From assembly GCF_030272615.1 (NCBI RefSeq), contig NC_081410.1:567629152-567693151 (forward strand): a stretch of 64,000 nucleotides of DNA, in the 5' to 3' direction. Below are positions 49,101-56,560 of the stretch, one piece after another (position 1 is the stretch's first letter; every line of letters begins with the position of its first letter). The DNA is from Cryptomeria japonica. Its lineage: Eukaryota > Streptophyta > Pinopsida > Cupressales > Cupressaceae. The notes beneath the pieces were generated by a model, which had not been told where the DNA came from, searched no databases, and saw only the letters and a list, made by a program, of their open reading frames with translations. Made by a program: the position numbers and the translations under genes.

Positions 49101-50608
49101 AAACAAAAGATGAAAAGCTAATGCCTTACAAACAACTGGTAGATGATCTGAAACAGCACTTTGCAAAGATAGAGTTTGAGCAGATACCAAGAGAACAGAA
49201 TCGTGCTACTGATGCCATGGCTACAATTGCTTCGCTCATTGATTTACCGCAAAATGAGACTCGTTATGAGTTCCTGGTGGACAACCTACTGATTCCGTCA
49301 TATGAGATCACTCCTATGGAAATGATATGTGTTGTTGGTCCTGAATCCCAGTTATATGGTTCCATATTCACATACCTTCGCGACAATATCTTACCTCCCG
49401 ATTTATCGAACAACCAACGCCGCACTTTCATCCGCCAATCCTCCCGATACGTTATCCTAGCTGATATCCTATACCGACGAGGTCTAGATGGAACCCTCCT
49501 TAGATGTTTAGAGAGTGACGAAGCTCAGATTGCGTTACGAGAAGTGCACGAAGGGATATGTGGTCCGCATACTAGTGGTCCTACCTTGGCCAAGAAACTC
49601 ATCAGGACTGGATACTACTGGCCTACTATGGAAAAAGATGCATATCAGTTTGTCAAGAAGTGTAAGCAGTGTCAAATTCATGGAGACCTCATACACGCAC
49701 CAGCACAAGAACTACAGCCGCTTGCATCTCCTTGGCCCTTTTGTCAATGGGGACTCGATCTCATAGGCAAGATTCACCCTCCTTCTTCCAATGGACATAA
49801 ATTCATTATCACAGCGACAGAATATTTCACAAAGTGGATTGAAGCTGTGCCTCTCACACAAGTTACTGGGAAACAAATCGCTACTTTCATCCTGAACTAC
49901 ATCATTTGCCGATACGGGATTCCTACTTCCATTATTACCGATAACGGGCGTCCTTTCAAGAACCAGGATGTTCGTGAACTCTGTGAGCGCTTCCATATCT
50001 ATCATCGTTTCTCCACACCATATTACCCCCAAGGTAATGGCCAAGCTGAGGCGTCTAACAAAACAATTCTCAAAATACTTAAAAAGACAGTCGACGACGC
50101 TAGCCGTAACTGGCATGTCCAACTCAATCCCGCACTTTGGGCCTATCGTACCAGTGTCCGCACACCTATAGGAGCTACACCCTACTCACTTGTCTACGGT
50201 GCTGAAGCCATTTTGCCTATTGAGGTCGAGTTACCTTCTTTACGAGTCTCTTTAAGAAACATAATCAACGACGAAGACTACAGGGTCTCTCGCTTACAAG
50301 AACTAGAACTGCTGGAGGAACGACGACACACTGCTTTTAATCATCTCAAGGCTTACCAACAACGAATGAGTCGCAGTTACAATCACAAGGTCAAGCCTCG
50401 CACATTTGAGGTAGGTGACTTAGTCCTCAGAGAGAACCCAAAGAATCAGCAAGATAGAGAAAAGAAGGGCAAATTTGAACCCAACTGGCTTGGTCCTTAC
50501 ATCATCACAGCAGTATATGGATCTGGGGCATATCAGCTCTCAACTACAGAAGGTGAACCCTTGGAGGATCCTATCAATAGCATGCACCTTCGCAGGTTCT
50601 ACACATAG
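43130..50608 (+). CDS. Gag-Pol polyprotein of element E, intact
   Basis: 2492 residues with no stop or frameshift. The ATG at 43130 is the first of the frame and follows the leader. Gag: capsid-like domain about 325-480; CX2HX4HX4C knuckle with C600, H603, H608, C613. Protease: IDGGAG with D841. G-patch-like module 1079-1122. Conserved acidic linker about 1279-1330. RT about 1457-1690 with YVDD at 1620-1623. RNase H 1 about 1740-1860. Second, archaeal-type RNase H about 1905-2045 (YFDGS with D1916; EYEA; GDSQLV). Integrase: zinc finger H2140, H2147, C2178, C2181; catalytic D2210, D2271, E2307 with the 35-residue spacing; GPY motif near 2456. All catalytic residues I can check are present. It drives reverse transcription and integration of the element and could serve the defective relatives A-D in trans. 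Confidence 0.95.
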   Translation: MVETRLQKSRRKAKEAQGSVNMSSYEYDNDVFYNPEHTTLPDMNVYRHNPNVESANAIHNATHNDNVDNSSILSADIQESIMDPQFNRLVEEIMRRDRQYFLNMMAQSGAKIPHDFDLSQLMESRPSQQTQPNSGGLNNMMPESPSVLLQKPAIPHTQAQMHDTYTQRPSWRPYVQTHAQDMGQPRQMDTQGLPQNFDTRRPHVKIGGNTMENERPIEYGLYTQNRYGVPQQEIMPSAPYMSQQYRPPYGHVYDQYHPYMQQAPPQMGVSNMGYATRNPSPPKNNLEQQIRDLQKKVEDMGTSKPTYTMRDICPYPFDKSIPMPPFPPHFATLKFDKYRGRGDPKAHIRQFFTACIEVAAEETYLMRLFPQSLGDQAMEWFSQLPPGIKSWGDLAEAFIQHFSYNIETNVSVTTLCNTKQKEGESFASFLQRWRNLASRCSCEIPQKQMVEMFTQNVNKAIGYDLRKTCLSTFKDVIEKGLATEKVLIEQGVIKLFKENKEDFKGKDKPKFWNKNKNTVNDGVVDANTVRPKFVFSGSNSTNNQVNNQTAAKPRRKYTPLGEPLELVFKKLVANKVITVPDFPPYEPKVKPNWWNDDEYCEFHKSKGHKTSNCHRLKNIVQDLIDRGDIEIEGHSSNQEHEVFKEPFPKHDKGKGKVTDDQANYTRASYNYDSTINHISMDNHISTITIKNKNPENPPQRPKIVLKGVGSSSTSTSECHVTTRRGKITLPGTSTKNTNLSSTKPEYDLVEQLGKTPALISILELLRISPAHKAILDKTLRDTAVPTDLNVDQFQAMVGYLSVPHSLTFTEADDASISQPHNAPLHIEAFIHKHRIKQVLIDGGAGLNICTLSTIRQLGYSDKAVNATNQITIKAYDDEERSSKGTVILPLRIGPVTKDVVCQVLDLDLTYNILLGRPWIHEMRAVPSTYHQCIKFPHNGVEVTVNGDPNPFIYCNNLRSHTETIIPSNREATPSSAYIDLESLKPSTSKQGELRAKFQDKGMGEYTLNQTMFLRQVMNSPKEYGRPHPNKQISIMLLKWDPTVFQKWGELEEESLYKMLYKDAKDDTHDQIIIPCENYGKGFKILQRFGYDGKSPLGLRKEGVMEPLQPELTTRRERSKGLGFLNPKIQNKRTKQIWRVKVAEVQQEDNYSIDSNEWEWGSDKSSSDYELNETFREPDEPTEEEEFYKKFRVGQEPTHKDPAQASFQGPRSGSHRMRTPVPEGATSDDNLDSLTIDTDEESAIDDLDDYLDIPEYNHIFTISLADSKNTKDLPLVHPQLIDWDQDGPPQFDTFQNDEAIVDYLGIREDLPLGDHKAGYVIELNNMAYFGEGVGPSSRKNVKIKTKQGSYGENHTVALSDSKKVKRKDVFEGENLSEAPEDGRLDILPASYEEKSSMLVEETIKTNIGTAEVPHNIFLAQSLTETERAKFISFFKERQVNFAWSYADMPGLDPDLVMHHLTVKPGAKPVKQKLRKMHPQVALLVKAELEKLLDVGFIRPIDYPEWISNLVPISKPDRNIRICTDFRDINKACPKDDFPLPNINLIVDLTAGHEMLSLMDGFSGYNQIKIAPEDQHKTSFTCPWGTFCWNVMPFGLKNAGATYQRAMTTIFHDLMHVTVEDYVDDLLVKSIDRNTHLDILSVAFDRLEKYKVRLNPKKCVFGVTSGKLLGFIVSERGIEADPAKVKAILDMPPPKNISQLRSLQGRLQSIRRFIAQLADKCNPFQHLLHKNIKFKWDENCQQAFQALKDYLLNPPVLMPPIQDQPLLLYISATPTALGALLAQQIPDGKEKAVYYISRTLVGYELNYTPIERACLAVVFASQKLRHYMLTHKTKLIARIDPLKYLLNKATLTGRLAKWVMILSEFDIEYVDRKAIKGQAIADQLADAPMIDDVPLQSEFPDESILTISPAKPWQLYFDGSYTQHGAGAGILFITPQGDSIPKSYRLSFPCTNNIAEYEALTTGLRIAVQWKIQELRVFGDSQLVIRQTTDDYQTKDEKLMPYKQLVDDLKQHFAKIEFEQIPREQNRATDAMATIASLIDLPQNETRYEFLVDNLLIPSYEITPMEMICVVGPESQLYGSIFTYLRDNILPPDLSNNQRRTFIRQSSRYVILADILYRRGLDGTLLRCLESDEAQIALREVHEGICGPHTSGPTLAKKLIRTGYYWPTMEKDAYQFVKKCKQCQIHGDLIHAPAQELQPLASPWPFCQWGLDLIGKIHPPSSNGHKFIITATEYFTKWIEAVPLTQVTGKQIATFILNYIICRYGIPTSIITDNGRPFKNQDVRELCERFHIYHRFSTPYYPQGNGQAEASNKTILKILKKTVDDASRNWHVQLNPALWAYRTSVRTPIGATPYSLVYGAEAILPIEVELPSLRVSLRNIINDEDYRVSRLQELELLEERRHTAFNHLKAYQQRMSRSYNHKVKPRTFEVGDLVLRENPKNQQDREKKGKFEPNWLGPYIITAVYGSGAYQLSTTEGEPLEDPINSMHLRRFYT

Positions 50609-51205
50609 CTTTTCAGAGCATCCTAATTCAAAAATACAAAAAAATTATAAAACAAAAAAATCGTTACTTGGTGAAAACCTGGCAAACAGGCGCCTTGTGA
50701 CAACAAAAAAATGAAAAAATCCAAAAAAAAAGTAAAGAGAAATAATTTCGTCCAACGGTGAAAACCACTTCGGTGGCGCCCTGGGCAAGTACCATGGTGA
50801 AAACTGGGTCACCAGCGCCATGCGTAGAGACTTTGCTCCTCTCTCTTTCAGGATTCTCTTTCATCCTTTCACTTTGCACACACTCACGACCAATTCATCC
50901 ATAATAAACTTACCCATTCCCATCATGGCTTGTTATTGATCTACCTAAGATTGGTTAGCCATCCATAACCCTCCCTTTTTCACTCCCTTTCCATCCATAA
51001 TAAATCAGATCCTATCTGTGACTACGGCCAATTCCTACGTCTAGTAATGGGTGTGGAACTGAGAACATCACATGTTTCGAGGAGTACAGTTTCTTCTAGC
51101 GTCCTTCAAGTCTATCCGCGCACAATCCGCAATAAAGCAACATTTGCATCGCAAATCCGCAATAAAGTTTCGTCTTCTCCACAATAAAGTATCAGTTTCA
51201 TGGAT
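50609..51205. other. Noncoding block between converging pol and antisense gene, element E
   Basis: Shorter than in A because of a deletion of about 1.1 kb whose join is near 51265, inside the antisense frame. It holds the conserved motif at 50668-50700 (TTGGTGAAAACCTGGCAA...) and a related one at 50757-50823 (GTGAAAACCACTTCGGTGGC...). Confidence 0.6.
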
Positions 51206-53038
51206 TTAGTCAGTTTCCAAGGAGACACAGCAGCAACACTGGGCTTCAACAAAATCAAATCTCTGGAAGCTCCTAGCCCGCTGCTCTGCTGGCACGACTG
51301 CATAATATAGATCCCTCCAATAGGCGATCTCCTCTCCGGCTCGCAAAACATATGCGTAGCCTGCCCCCGCATCCTCTGCTGCCCGCCTACCTGCCCTCAG
51401 AGCTGTCTCGGCCTCTGTGTATCGCTGGATGGCCTGATCCCTCTCCCGCTCTGTATCTCGGACCCTGATCCTGAGGTGGTTCCTCTCTCGAACCAAATCC
51501 TCAATCTCATCTGCTTGGCCCTGGCAGATCTCCCGCAGCCTCACCACCTCATCCTCCTCAGAGTCTCCGCTCTCCATCCCTTCCTGTGGCTCCTCCTCTA
51601 CAGGTGCCTGTCCCTGTGCCTCTGCCTGCACCTGTCCCTGTGCCTGTATAGGTACCGGTGGCTGTACCTGTCTCTGTCCCTCTAGCTGCATCTGTCTCTG
51701 TCCCTCTCTGGGACCCTGTGCTGCTGGCACCTGTAGGGGCAGTCCACCCCGTCCTCTCACCACTGGAGCTGCTCTCTCTTGACCTCCCTCCCGTCGAGGT
51801 GCTACCCGTCTCTCTCCCACCACTCCCCCCCACCTCCGCCGGCCCCTACCTCCATCCCCTCCTCCATCATCATCATCTCCTCCACCCTCTCCATCCAGTG
51901 GCTCCGCCGGATCTGTCAATCTGGGAAATGGATGCTTTGCCCAATATGCAGTGTACTCGGCGTCCATCCCTGCATCATCTACCTCTGGCCACATGTCCCA
52001 TGGCATCGGCATCATCTCCGCTAGCTGTATCACTGCCTGATCATATGATAGCAGTGGGCCAAACTGCACCTAATCTCTGACCGTACGGGCATACATGCCC
52101 GAGCCTCGCGGCATCCTCTGAATCCTGCCATACTGCCTGCATACCCTGTCCACCAGCTGTCTCTCTAATATATAGGGCATCCGCCCAATCAGGTACCTGC
52201 TCCGGAAGGTGTAGGGCAGCTCCAGTGCATCGTCCTCCCACTCCTCGCACCCCAGGTACGGCCTCCAGATCACCATGTCAATGTCATCAATGACTCTCCT
52301 CCAGTGCTCCAATCTCCCAATCCGAGGCTGGGATGTAATCATGGCATACAAATGAACAAAACTCTGTCCCTGTCCTCTGCCTCTGAAATGAATCGGCCGT
52401 GTGATGGGAAGGTGCTCATAGGCCCACACCTGCAAGAGAGTCACGCCGCAGCCCAACCCCACTGATCCATGGTATACAAACTGATGCAGCTCATAATACA
52501 AATGTGCTAGGACACATGGCCCCCATGCATACCTAGTGTGCTCTGCCATCAGCATCTCCAAGGCCCCTCCCCAACCCACTGCCAATCCTCGTGTGGCCCT
52601 GTCTGGACACAAGTATCCACTGATGACTCCCCTAACAACTGCCGGCAATGCTAATCCTGTGGCAGTCATGGTGTCCCAGGCTACATGACCTGCTCGCATC
52701 TCCAACTCAGGATCCTGAAAGACCCGTCTCAAGGCCTCCCTGTCTCCGTCTCGATCATAGGGTACTAACTCCCCATCGATTGGTATCTGCAAAATCCTGT
52801 ATACATCCTCCAAGGTGACTGTCATCTCACCCATCGGCAAATGCAAACTACAAGTCTCTGAGTGCCATCTCTCAGCCAGTGCAGTCAACAATCCCATGTT
52901 CACCCAAAACTCACGCACAAATAGCACATGTGTAAGACCCATCTCCTCAATTGCAATCATATCCTGAATCGACAACTCTGGTCGCAACCTCTGAGTCGAT
53001 GGGAATCTCTCCCGTGACTCCAACATAGCCAGATACTC
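51206..53038 (-). pseudogene. Antisense accessory gene, exon 2 (plant mobile domain), element E
   Basis: Starts GAG at 53038 after a CTGCAG acceptor. One frame of 611 codons broken by a single TAG (52070-52072) where A has Gln. The plant mobile domain covers about the first 300 residues, with ETCSLHLPMGEMTVTLEDVY (near 52845-52800). Then a Gly/Asp-rich stretch, a Gln/Pro-rich stretch and a coiled coil (51390-51520). The last 13 or so residues (from RSFQRF) come from the sequence fused by the deletion, so about 65 residues of the original C-terminus seen in A are lost. Function unknown; related host proteins act in gene silencing and development, which is only a hint. Confidence 0.8.
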
Positions 53039-53084
53039 CTGCAGTCACACAATCAATCTTGTCAGTTATCGTGGCATTCACTGT

Positions 53085-53320
53085 TTATCACAAAATGCTA
53101 CTTGTTATCTAAATGCATATGGCTATCTACACTAGTGACACTCCCTGTTCATCACAAAGTGTTGCTATCTATCCTAGTAGTGCTCCCTGTTCATCACAAA
53201 GTACTACGTGTGTGACATTCCCTGTTCATCACAAAGTGTCACTCACATTCGCACTCCCTGTTCATCACAAAGTGCTGCCTATCCTGGTGCTCCCTGTTCA
53301 TCACAAAGTGCCTTGATCTA
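53085..53320. repeat. TGTTCATCACAAA repeat array, intron of E
   Basis: Six to seven copies of CTCCCTGTTCATCACAAAGT at irregular 35-45 bp spacing, matching 6165-6432 in A. Confidence 0.85.
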
Positions 53321-53436
53321 TCCTAATATTCCTAGAGGACCTGCTTGAGTGTATCCTCTCAGCAGCTTATCCAATCGACAGCGTATGTTCATCACAGAAC
53401 TGCCGATTTGACCTACAGGACTAAAACCATGCATTT

Positions 53437-53732
53437 AAACACACAAACGCACTGTTTCAACACACACGCGCTTATAGACTGCACAAACGCGCTTCTGCAA
53501 CACAGACGCGCTTTCTGAACACAAACGTGCCTATGCCAGACACAAACGCGACCAGGGAACACAGACGTCCCTACCAGAAATAAACGCTACTAAAAATCAC
53601 AGACGCTGCTGCATTTCACAAACATGTCCGCATTCAACACAAACGCGGTTCCAGGCACAGACGTGCCTGGACCCGACACAGACGCGCCTGTCCGACACAG
53701 ACGCGCCTGGCACTGACACAGACGCGGTTGCG
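53437..53732. repeat. CACAGACGCG decamer array, intron of E
   Basis: About fifteen copies of ACACAGACGCGCCTG-like words; exact reverse complement of the leader motif CGCGTCTGTGT. Confidence 0.9.
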
Positions 53733-53844
53733 CATTTTTTCACTTTTAAACTATCCTATTCCTAGCGCATTTATTGCTCCTAAACATGCATTTATGATAA
53801 AACTCGAAATGCGTGAAAGTACGAGGAGGTTTTCGGGTACTTAC

Positions 53845-53910
53845 CGGCTCTCCTGCATCGGCTGGTCGCTGGAATCGGCGAACACGGTCGAATCTATGAA
53901 TGGAAGCCAT
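53845..53910 (-). CDS. Accessory gene E, predicted 22-codon exon 1
   Basis: ATG at 53910-53908 and 22 codons ending CCG at 53845 (starts MASIHRFDRVRRFQRP), directly followed by GTAAGT. Equivalent exons exist in A, C and D. It lies 98 bp downstream of a TATA box. Confidence 0.75.
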
Positions 53911-54001
53911 CGCTGCTGACTGCTGCTGCTCTTTTCTTGCTCTGCACTGTGATCTTCTATGGGTGTGGATGACAATGAGGATGTCTTTTGCCCGTGGTCT
54001 A

Positions 54002-54008
54002 TTTTATA
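54002..54008 (-). promoter_or_regulatory. TATA box of antisense gene E (TATAAAA)
   Basis: GGCTATAAAATAG on the minus strand, about 250 bp inside the 3' LTR. It implies an RNA start near 53975 and a 5' UTR of about 65 nt. Confidence 0.65.
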
Positions 54009-54241
54009 GCCTACCCTAGCCCTGGCCTTCATTTCCCGAGTCAGTCTTCCTTATCCCGTGACTTTGTCACTTTATTCGCTCAACCCATTCTATTCCATCT
54101 TTCTTATCGAGAGATTGTCTGCAATCTTTTCAGACATTTTCATCCAATCTCTCGAGGGGGCATATAATTCCTTATTCTGGGGCAACTCTGTATCAGTTCA
54201 TCTTATCTTCTTTGAAACAACGCGACAAGCCGCATTGTCTC

Positions 54242-54255
54242 AAAGAGGGGCAAAA
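54242..54255 (+). other. Polypurine tract of E
   Basis: AAAGAGGGGCAAAA directly before the 3' LTR. Confidence 0.95.
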
Positions 54256-55050
54256 TGTAGACACCTAAAATGGTCATGACTAATTAAATAAATATTTTTA
54301 TTTATTTAATTATCTAAGCCTAATTCTTCTATTAATTAAATAAATTTTTATTTATTTAATTAATTCATTTATCCTCTTCTAGCCTTATTTCTCATTTAAA
54401 TAAATACATTTATTTATTTAAATTATCCTTTTCCTAAATTAAATAAATATTTTATTTATTTAATTGTCCTACTTCTTCTATTAATTAAATAAATCTTTAT
54501 TTATTTAATTAATTCATTATCTTTTTCTACACATGACACATGTCATTCATCTCTTATTTCCTACACTACCTACCTCTTTCATTATTTTGGTATTTCTTAT
54601 ACCTACCCTCTAATCCTAGCCGACCTCTCTTTTTACACCTCTCAATCTTAACCCTCCATTTCTTATTGTGTCTTCTATTTAAGGAGATGCTTTCTTCATT
54701 GTCAAACCTTAATGGAGCAGTCTAAGGAAGAACCCTAACTACTTGATCAATTGGCTACACTACAATTCTACTTGCAACCACATTCCGTTCTTTGTTGAGC
54801 TCTTGTGCATACAAAATCTGAGAGCAAGCATATCAAACAAGATCAATGGAGATAGGAAGAATGGAGATCAAAACCCTAGTGGACATGTGATGGTAAAATC
54901 TTTGTGATTTTGAGTTATTTTGCATTGTCTTAGGTTATCTTCATATGTTATGGTGGATCTTTGTTCATTGTTAGGCTAGGGTTTAGTGGTTGAATCCATT
55001 TTAGTCTTTCAATATTGTTGTTTATTTGTTATCCATTTTCACCATATACA
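54256..55050 (+). repeat. 3' LTR of E
   Basis: 795 bp, same ends as the 5' LTR. Followed by GTCAA and then the rest of the F 5' LTR. Confidence 0.95.
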
Positions 55051-55055
55051 GTCAA
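55051..55055. repeat. Target-site duplication of E, right (GTCAA)
   Basis: Same five bases as 40000-40004. Confidence 0.95.
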
Positions 55056-56489
55056 TACACTGAAGAGGTGTGAATCGGCATATGTAAGAACCGGTATAAC
55101 ACTGTGAACTGGTATCTATACCAAAGTGAAGCGGTGTGCTTGTTCAAGGTGAACCAACATAAGGTTATGGGAACCGGCACATGGAAGCGGTGCATGACTA
55201 CCAGTTGGTAGTCTCAACTTCAAGGTTTCAGGTTGGAGTGCTTCAACGTGACTTTATGTGATGAAGTTAGCATGATAACAAAGAACAGATAGTGTTTCCA
55301 CGTAAGCCTTATGCATGTGAAGGATCTTGCATAAAGAAGAGTGTTCTTATCTACCTCGGGAATGTGCAAAGACTGTAAACGGTGATAACGTTTGATGGGT
55401 TATTAGCCGCCATGAAATCGGTGGAAAATGAACGATGTAGAATGTCTTGAGATTAGATCAAGACTGTTGCATTCAATACAGTATGATCAACGGTCAGGAT
55501 TGAACCATTTGAATTCCTTTACCTAACAGGTCTAGGGTTTAGGGTTTATGCTACCGACCTATCTATTGTCCTATAAGGTCCATGTTGTGATTCTTTCAGA
55601 GGTTGTTGGCAAAAGTTGTGTGTGTGTATCTAAGAGAAGAGATACTTGATTCTTGCCAGACCAAAGAAGAGAAGTTATATCTGTAGAGTGTAAGTGCAGA
55701 AGGTGAAGAGGAGTTTAATCAGATCTGCATTGGCATTGAGTGCTATTATCAGGTCATTGATATACCTGTTGATCTTTAACCACTTCAATAGTTGTGAAAT
55801 CCCTTAACAGGGTAGCCTTAACTGGCTTGTTGAAAATCCTTTAACAGGGTAACTTGAAGCTACTGAGTCATTGATATCCTTTAGCTATTGAGTTCTTGAA
55901 TTCCTCTAACAAGGTACCCTTAACAGAGTTTAACCCTTAACCAGGTATTGTAGCCATCCCTTAACCGGGTGATCCCTAATAGGATTAGTTCCTAACAGAA
56001 CCTATTGTATCTATCTTTAACCAGACAAGGCTCCTAATAGAGTGGACTTCCAAAGAGTTCAAAAACAAGCTTGTGGGTATTCATCCCCACTGTGGTTTTT
56101 CTCAGTTGGGTTTCCACGTGAAAAATATGTGTGTCATGTGTGATGCTTTCTTCATATGATGTTATGATTGTTTTCTAATTAAGTGTTGATGCATGTTGAT
56201 CTTGTTGTAATGTGTACATCTTTGATGGTAGATTACCTGTTCATGCATTAGGATGAAATGGGAATGAAGAGTTAGATTATATGAGAAGATAAGTGTCAAT
56301 CGGCCTTTGCTTATCTCAGTCACACTGGGTTTTGCCGGTTGAACTTTGTTGAAGGATCGGTGCTGCTATTTGTCTGTCAGTGCATAAGTGTTAGTTGACA
56401 AACCGGTTAAGGTTGTGATTTTTGCCTGTACTGATTCACCCCCCCTCTCAGTACCGGTTTGGTACTATTATTTCATCATTAAGTTATCA
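55056..56489 (+). repeat. 5' LTR of F, remaining part
   Basis: Continues the LTR after the E insertion and ends AAGTTATCA. With the first piece it totals 1496 bp. It carries a TATAAGG box at 55572-55578 and a telomere-like TAGGGTTTAGGGTTTA at 55533-55548. Confidence 0.9.
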
Positions 56490-56491
56490 AT

Positions 56492-56503
56492 TGGTATCAG
56501 AGC
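56492..56503 (+). other. Primer-binding site of F (initiator Met tRNA)
   Basis: TGGTATCAGAGC, the usual plant copia site complementary to initiator methionine tRNA, two bases after the LTR. Confidence 0.95.
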
Positions 56504-56560
56504 ATCCTCCAGGTCCTCTGTGTTGTAAGCTTAACTGCTTGAGGGAAAGATCATGTTGTA

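Larger units (their letters stand above)
53039..53844 (-). other. Predicted intron of accessory gene E
   Basis: 806 bp on the minus strand from GTAAGT (53844) to GACTGCAG (53039). Both splice sites match plant consensus. It joins exon 1 to exon 2 in phase 0. It contains two repeat arrays. Confidence 0.7.
40005..55050 (+). mobile_element. Element E: full-length, apparently intact Tat-type Ty3/gypsy element
   Basis: 15,046 bp with two 795-bp LTRs, 5-bp target duplication, primer site, 2.3-kb leader, one 2492-residue Gag-Pol frame, convergent block, antisense accessory gene, and polypurine tract. The two tandem RNase H domains place it in the Tat group of plant Ty3/gypsy elements, where antisense additional ORFs before the 3' LTR are known. 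Only the accessory gene is damaged. Confidence 0.95.

Noticed and set aside
51476-52080. Plus-strand open frames opposite the accessory gene of E
   Set aside because: Same reason: complement of exon 2.
53437-53732. Possible CRISPR-like array (short repeat, variable spacer)
   Set aside because: Repeats are about 10 bp and degenerate, spacers irregular, in a plant retroelement intron with no cas genes.
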